Of a DNA stretch of 64,000 nt, positions 59,651 to 64,000 are shown piece by piece. The stretch is from JBJSXJ01 sp044235425 (GTDB lineage: Bacteria; Planctomycetota; Planctomycetia; Pirellulales; Pirellulaceae): NCBI GenBank assembly GCA_044235425.1, contig JBIIHW010000001.1, positions 186,001-250,000 on the forward strand, given 5' to 3'. Positions within the stretch are counted from its first letter, which is position 1. Every line of letters begins with the position of its first letter. The notes under the pieces are model-generated. The model saw only the letters and a program-made list of their open reading frames with translations. It was not told the DNA's origin and made no database searches. The position numbers and the translations under genes are program-made.

Positions 59651-62600
59651 TCATTCCTTCAATTGAAAGGGTTTGGGCAGCTGATACTTGCGTTTCTCCG
59701 CGGCCGCTCGAGTCGTCACGAGCACAATCGTTTTGGCAGGATCAGCGGGATCTTTATCGAGCACCCAGATCAGCTTTTGATCTTTTTCCGAGGCATCTTT
59801 TACCGTCGTCACGGGGTTGGCTTTACGCACCATGGCGGTGAGTACTTCGCCCACCGTTTTGCCCTTTTGCTGAAAATCTCGGATCGTCTGATTACGGGTG
59901 ATACCGTCGAGCTGCAGGTCATCGCCCAGAATCTTGATCTTGAACTCGAACGGTAACCCCTTCAGCGATTCATTGACATCTTTGGCGATGTCCTGCAGGG
60001 CGAACTCCAGCGATTGAGCCTCAAACATCAGAGTGGTTTCGAACTTGTTCACGACATCGTCCAGGGTCATCGAGGCGGGGGTGTACTTGCTGCTGGCGGT
60101 CGGCGTATTCGCCACCGGCAAGGCACCGGGTGTCGAGGCCAAAACCATCTCCGAGCCAAACACCAAATTGTGAGCGGCGGATGGTGGCAGCACGCAATTT
60201 ACGACTGCCATATCCTCTTCCACTCCCACTCGCGTCATCTTGTGCAGCATGCGAATCATGTTGGGATACAGTAGTCGCACTCGTTCCCAGTACGGGTTGG
60301 AACCAATCGTCGCGATGTAATCGAGAGCCTGATCGGGAACCTCCGCCAGGCGATCGCGAAGCTCCGTCGCCAGTTGCAGTTTTTCCTTGCCAATGTTGGT
60401 TGCGAGGCGCAGTTCCCAAAATGAATCCGTATCACAGTGCATGCTGAACAGCAGTGCCTGCAGCTCATCCTTGAGGAACCAATCAAGCGGCTCACGGGCC
60501 TTTTTGCCATCGCCAAAGTAATACTTACGTCCGTCTCGAAACAAATTACTGGAGAGGTAATTCGGAGCAAGTAGCAGAGAGACATGTCGCTGCGAATCGG
60601 TCACTCGACGTAGCTTTTCGATTTCTCGACGGAGTGCTGGTGGAGCACCCTTAGTTTCCTTGGCAACTTTCTCCACATCTTCGGTCGCCCCCATGACAAA
60701 CACTCGCCCCTCGGCGTCCGCTGGCACGTAATACGTCCAGACAGCGTTTTTAAACAAACTCGTCCCCGCGTCACCTAGCGGCTGAGCATTACCCCACCGC
60801 GCCGTCAAATCCTCAATGGGAACGGCGTCAGTCAGATGAACAACAAGCGACGGTCGCGGAAACTCCTCCCCGTTGTCGTGCAAGGTCAAAATCAACTGAC
60901 GGATATCGGTAAGCCTCACGCCAGCCGCTGTTTCCCATTCCTTGATGGCCAGTTCTAAATTTGGTCCCAGTCCACGCAGTACCCGTGGGCCTTCGCTGGT
61001 CGCCAACATTTCGGCTGGTCTCACGATCAGAAACAATTGACCGCCCGGGGGAACGAAGTCGAGTTCCACGGCGGGCCCTTGAGTCGGTGAGGCCCAAAGT
61101 AATTGTCCGTTGTCGGGAATTACCTCCTGCCGCACGGCGGGTCCATCGCTGCTCGGTTTCGACTCGGCCGCATTCCCAGCGCTGCCCGCAGAGGTCTTGC
61201 CTGCCGCAGTCTTGCCTGCCGCAGTCTTGCCTGCGGTAGTCTTGCCTGCGGTAGTTTTTCCCGCCGCGCTCTTGTCTGTTTTGTCAGTCTGAGAAGTTAC
61301 CGCACTCGTTGCTGTCCCTGGCGTCTGACTGCCCTGAGTGCTGCCTCCCTTAGCTTTTGCGCTTGCAGAATTACTACTGGGAATAGCTGTCGAGCTTTCG
61401 GGTGAATCGCCGGTTGTTTCCGAATCGGCGGCTGGATCGGACTGTGTAACGGCGTCGCTTTCCACTTTCGTGGGCGACGAGCCACCACCGAAAAACAGGG
61501 CCACCAGCAAGCCCACAATCATCACTCCGACGGCCCCAGCACCAATCAGCAGCAGTTTTTGATTGGGCTGCGATGTCGCATGCTTGGTCGCTCGGGTGAC
61601 GGTTGGTGCCAGGGGTGGAATACCGGTAAGGGGTGTGGTTGTCGACTCGCTGCCACTCGTTGCGAGTGCTGCGCTGGTCGTCGTTGTCACCGCCTCCGGT
61701 TTGCTCACTGTCACCGCCGCCGGTTTGCTCGCTGCCGGTTTGCTCACCGCCACCGCTGGGCGTGCGGCTGTGGGTGAGCTCTTCGGTTTCACGGCTACGG
61801 GGGCCACTTTCGCTTGCCCATTAGGCGCTGACGTCGCGGCCGTGGAGACGGACTGCTGCGGTGCTGCCGCGGACGGCAGAGGTGTTGCCGCAGACGTCAT
61901 CGGCGTGGGCGTGGGCGTCGCGTGGAACTGCGGAGTGGGTGGCAACGCTGCAGCACCTCCCGTCGAGCCACCATGGCGCTGCGCGAGGTACTGTTCGTAA
62001 AGTGGTAAGGTAGGTACGGGAACCGCAGTGAGCTGTGCCAGGGCCTGCGGGTCGACCCATGCGGCCAGGTGATCGGCGACGGTGGCGGCGGAACTGATGC
62101 GCACCGCCGGATCTTTGGCTAACAGGTAGGCCAGCAGTTGTTCGAGCGGCGGGGGCACACCCCAGGCGGCCAAAGAGGCTGGTACCTCGCCCTGATGGCG
62201 TCGCACTTTGGTGGACCAATCACCGCCGGGAAATGGCGGCTGGCCCGTCAGTAACTGATAAATTGTGCAGCCAAGGCTATAGATATCGCTGGCGGCATCC
62301 GGCAACCGATTTCCCGCACCATATTCCGGCGCAATAAAGTCCGCTCGCTGTTGCCAGACGCCAGCGGAATCATCGTGGCTGGGTGACCAGGCCATCGGCA
62401 GCTGCGCCGGGTCCGACAGGAGCAGCAATCGCCCCGTCGACTCGACCCATAAATTCGCCGGACGAAGATCGCCATGAGCGAGGCTCCAGCGCTGCAGGTG
62501 TGCAAGTCCAAGGGCGGCCTGCCGGGCCAGAAAGCAAGCCGCGGTGGGTGTGAGTCGTCCGGTACGCGCGAGCAAATCCGCGACCGTCTCTCCGTTCAAT

Positions 62601-63073
62601 TCTTCCGACACAAAAAACTTGTAATGTCCCAGATCCACCGCTTCGTAGCAGCGATGATGATGCAGCTGTGGCTCGGCCAAACAGCGTTGCACTCGACTCG
62701 CTACATAACTCCACTGCACCGCATCCTGGGTGATCGTACCGGTAGCAAATTGCAACAAGACGGGATGCCGAGTGGGCATGTGGAAGGCGCGGAACAGTCC
62801 GGTGAGCGGTCCCTGTTCAAGCCGTTCATAAACTTGGTAGTCGCCATAGATAAATGGTCCGGGCCGACCTGCCAGCAGCACATTGGCCTGATAGCGACTT
62901 ATCGCTTGCACCGAGACGAGCCAATCGGCGAGTAACTGCGGCGCACCAACTCCGTTCCCACACGCCGGATAAGCCGCTTCAAATGCCGGCAATAATTGTT
63001 GACACTGCGGCAAGGCCAGCAATCGACTATCGACCGCTAGCTTCCAGAATTCCGCCATCGAGTTTACGGGCAT
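59651..63073 (-). CDS. Pseudokinase with membrane helix, repeat linker and large external region
   Basis: 1140 residues. Kinase fold at about 75-350: HGDLRPANLWV keeps the catalytic Asp and Asn, and APEYGAGNRLPDAASDIYSLGCTIYQLLTGQPPFPGG is a standard activation and F-helix region. However, the ATP lysine is missing (PVLLQFA) and DFG reads SDP. The N-terminal 70 residues are helical (MPVNSMAEFWKLAVDSRLL). A Ser/Thr/Ala/Pro linker leads to one helix (LLLIGAGAVGVMIVGLLVALFF, about 508-529), then AGKT repeats (about 600-630) and a 480-residue external part. The last 130 residues (SLEFALQDIAKDVN, LQLDGITRNQTIRDF, TVGEVLTAMVRKANP) look STN-like. Confidence 0.8.
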   Translation of the reverse strand: MPVNSMAEFWKLAVDSRLLALPQCQQLLPAFEAAYPACGNGVGAPQLLADWLVSVQAISRYQANVLLAGRPGPFIYGDYQVYERLEQGPLTGLFRAFHMPTRHPVLLQFATGTITQDAVQWSYVASRVQRCLAEPQLHHHRCYEAVDLGHYKFFVSEELNGETVADLLARTGRLTPTAACFLARQAALGLAHLQRWSLAHGDLRPANLWVESTGRLLLLSDPAQLPMAWSPSHDDSAGVWQQRADFIAPEYGAGNRLPDAASDIYSLGCTIYQLLTGQPPFPGGDWSTKVRRHQGEVPASLAAWGVPPPLEQLLAYLLAKDPAVRISSAATVADHLAAWVDPQALAQLTAVPVPTLPLYEQYLAQRHGGSTGGAAALPPTPQFHATPTPTPMTSAATPLPSAAAPQQSVSTAATSAPNGQAKVAPVAVKPKSSPTAARPAVAVSKPAASKPAAVTVSKPEAVTTTTSAALATSGSESTTTPLTGIPPLAPTVTRATKHATSQPNQKLLLIGAGAVGVMIVGLLVALFFGGGSSPTKVESDAVTQSDPAADSETTGDSPESSTAIPSSNSASAKAKGGSTQGSQTPGTATSAVTSQTDKTDKSAAGKTTAGKTTAGKTAAGKTAAGKTSAGSAGNAAESKPSSDGPAVRQEVIPDNGQLLWASPTQGPAVELDFVPPGGQLFLIVRPAEMLATSEGPRVLRGLGPNLELAIKEWETAAGVRLTDIRQLILTLHDNGEEFPRPSLVVHLTDAVPIEDLTARWGNAQPLGDAGTSLFKNAVWTYYVPADAEGRVFVMGATEDVEKVAKETKGAPPALRREIEKLRRVTDSQRHVSLLLAPNYLSSNLFRDGRKYYFGDGKKAREPLDWFLKDELQALLFSMHCDTDSFWELRLATNIGKEKLQLATELRDRLAEVPDQALDYIATIGSNPYWERVRLLYPNMIRMLHKMTRVGVEEDMAVVNCVLPPSAAHNLVFGSEMVLASTPGALPVANTPTASSKYTPASMTLDDVVNKFETTLMFEAQSLEFALQDIAKDVNESLKGLPFEFKIKILGDDLQLDGITRNQTIRDFQQKGKTVGEVLTAMVRKANPVTTVKDASEKDQKLIWVLDKDPADPAKTIVLVTTRAAAEKRKYQLPKPFQLKE
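61194..61268. repeat. 15-bp tandem repeat in the pseudokinase linker
   Basis: Five units based on GTCTTGCCTGCCGCA (third and fourth end GCGGTA, fifth diverged), in frame, encoding TAGKT/AAGKT repeats on the minus strand. Confidence 0.9.
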
Positions 63074-63091
63074 AACTGCTTTTCCATTTCC

Positions 63092-64000
63092 CTAGACGCC
63101 GACCGTGCGAGAGCGTGGCTGACGCTCATGACGCTCCGCCAATTCCTCGATTACCTGTGCGGCTCGCTGGATGCCGGCCAAATTCACATCGAGATGCGTG
63201 ACCGCTCGAATGAGCTGAGGGCCAATGGCGATCATCAGCACGCCCGCTTGCTGGAGCGATTCCACAAACTCCGCCGCCGTCCCCAGTTCCGGCTCCACAC
63301 GAAAAATCACAATATTCGTATCCACTTCGTCGGGCTGCAGCGTGAGCCCAGGAGTCTGCCGGATCGCCTGCGCCAAGCGCTGAGCATGGTCGTGATCGAC
63401 CGTCAGACGCTCCCGATTATTTTCGAGCGCATAGAGAGCGGCGGCGGCTAATGTTCCAGCCTGTCGCATGCCACCCCCAAAAAGTTTGCGATGGCGGCGA
63501 GCTTCGCGAATCAGATCGCGTGGTCCGGCTAAAGCGGAACCGACCGGAGCGCCCAGGCCTTTGCTAAAACAGACGCTGACCGTGTCAAAGTGACTGGCCC
63601 AGCGATCGGCTGCAATGCCGGTGGCGGCGACAGCGTTAAATAGTCGTGCACCGTCGAGGTGCGTGGCAAGCTGGTGACGTTTCGCCCAGTGGCAAATCTG
63701 TTCCACATATTCGTACGGCTGAATGCGACCCGCACCGCGATTGTGCGTGTTTTCCAAAGCGACCAAACGAGTGCGGACGAGGTGATCGTTATCAGGACGA
63801 ACAAGTCCTTCGAACTGTTCCGGACGCAGCACGCCAAACTTTCCTTCAATCGTCCGCGCTACCAGGCCGCTGAGCTGCGCGAACGCTCCCTGCTCATAAT
63901 TGTAAATATGACAGCCAGCCTCACACAGAAACTCATCGCCAGGTCGACAATGCAGACGCAGTGCAATCTGGTTAGTCATGGAACCACTAGGCATGAAGAT
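63092..64000 (-). CDS. Low-specificity L-threonine aldolase (partial, 5' end beyond window)
   Basis: About 302 residues visible; the frame is open through the right edge (IFMPSGSMTNQIALRLH), and full-length relatives have about 50 further N-terminal residues, so the ATG at 63994 is internal. PLP fold type I: CHIYNYEQGA, ALENTHNRGAGRI, THLDGARLFNA (Asp binding the PLP ring) and SVCFSKGLGAPVGSALAG (lysine of the internal aldimine). Cleaves threonine or allo-threonine to glycine and acetaldehyde. It precedes the pseudokinase gene by 18 bp. Confidence 0.92.
   Translation of the reverse strand: MFMPSGSMTNQIALRLHCRPGDEFLCEAGCHIYNYEQGAFAQLSGLVARTIEGKFGVLRPEQFEGLVRPDNDHLVRTRLVALENTHNRGAGRIQPYEYVEQICHWAKRHQLATHLDGARLFNAVAATGIAADRWASHFDTVSVCFSKGLGAPVGSALAGPRDLIREARRHRKLFGGGMRQAGTLAAAALYALENNRERLTVDHDHAQRLAQAIRQTPGLTLQPDEVDTNIVIFRVEPELGTAAEFVESLQQAGVLMIAIGPQLIRAVTHLDVNLAGIQRAAQVIEELAERHERQPRSRTVGV

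Noticed and set aside
63092..63994. Complete threonine aldolase starting at ATG 63994
   Set aside because: The frame continues to the window edge and family members carry about 50 residues before PSGSMTNQIA, so the gene is cut by the edge.

Overview
This 64 kb window is chromosomal DNA from a planctomycete, most likely of the Pirellulales. The main evidence is two copies of the paired DUF1501 / PSD1 (cytochrome-like plus DUF1549 and DUF1553) module, which is very common in that phylum. Also typical are kinase-like proteins with long low-complexity linkers, giant c-type cytochromes and a split cytochrome b. An lpxB gene points to a lipid A outer membrane. The order-level placement is inference. 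No rRNA, tRNA, CRISPR array, transposase or prophage gene was recognised, so this looks like ordinary backbone rather than an island.

Layout. (1) 1-13359, minus strand: one respiratory operon read from right to left. It encodes a Rieske protein, cytochrome b in two genes, a 1620-residue eight-haem cytochrome c, two C-x-x-H-P-W-M cupredoxin-like proteins, a dihaem lipoprotein and cytochrome oxidase subunits II and I (I runs off the left edge). It reads as a quinol to cytochrome c to oxygen chain without a classical cytochrome c1. (2) 13677-20339, plus strand: purD, an RND/MMPL exporter, a pseudokinase, a 32-residue basic peptide, a FabZ-like dehydratase and trmB. (3) 20320-32, minus strand up to 33242: a PSD1 / DUF1501 pair, purF, a serine protease operon (63-residue membrane peptide, tandem pseudoprotease, HtrA), then coaD on plus and mcsA-mcsB on minus. 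(4) 33495-44374: trpE, a divergent phosphoglucose isomerase-like gene on minus, apgM, an M16 peptidase, a small-molecule kinase, an unusual enolase, a cupin and msrA. (5) 44401-51201, minus: an operon of a D-threonine aldolase-like enzyme, PSD1, DUF1501 and an alpha/beta hydrolase. (6) 51307-57096: an SGNH hydrolase, a 24-residue Lys/Ala peptide, an M50 protease, lpxB, a small double heavy-metal-binding-like protein behind an operator-covered promoter, and a DAHP synthase. (7) 57154-64000, minus: a threonine aldolase (cut by the right edge), then two large single-pass membrane proteins, a pseudokinase and a zinc-ribbon protein. Both have repeat-rich linkers and appear to end in STN-like domains.

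The most interesting points are the respiratory operon (octahaem fusion, Rieske tail carrying a repeated MSVAEILAAARA motif, a CRP/FNR-like palindrome in its leader), the 57-63 kb pair of trans-envelope proteins, the catalytically dead tandem protease translationally coupled to HtrA, the enolase with two altered active-site residues, and two tiny basic-peptide genes of 24 and 32 codons.
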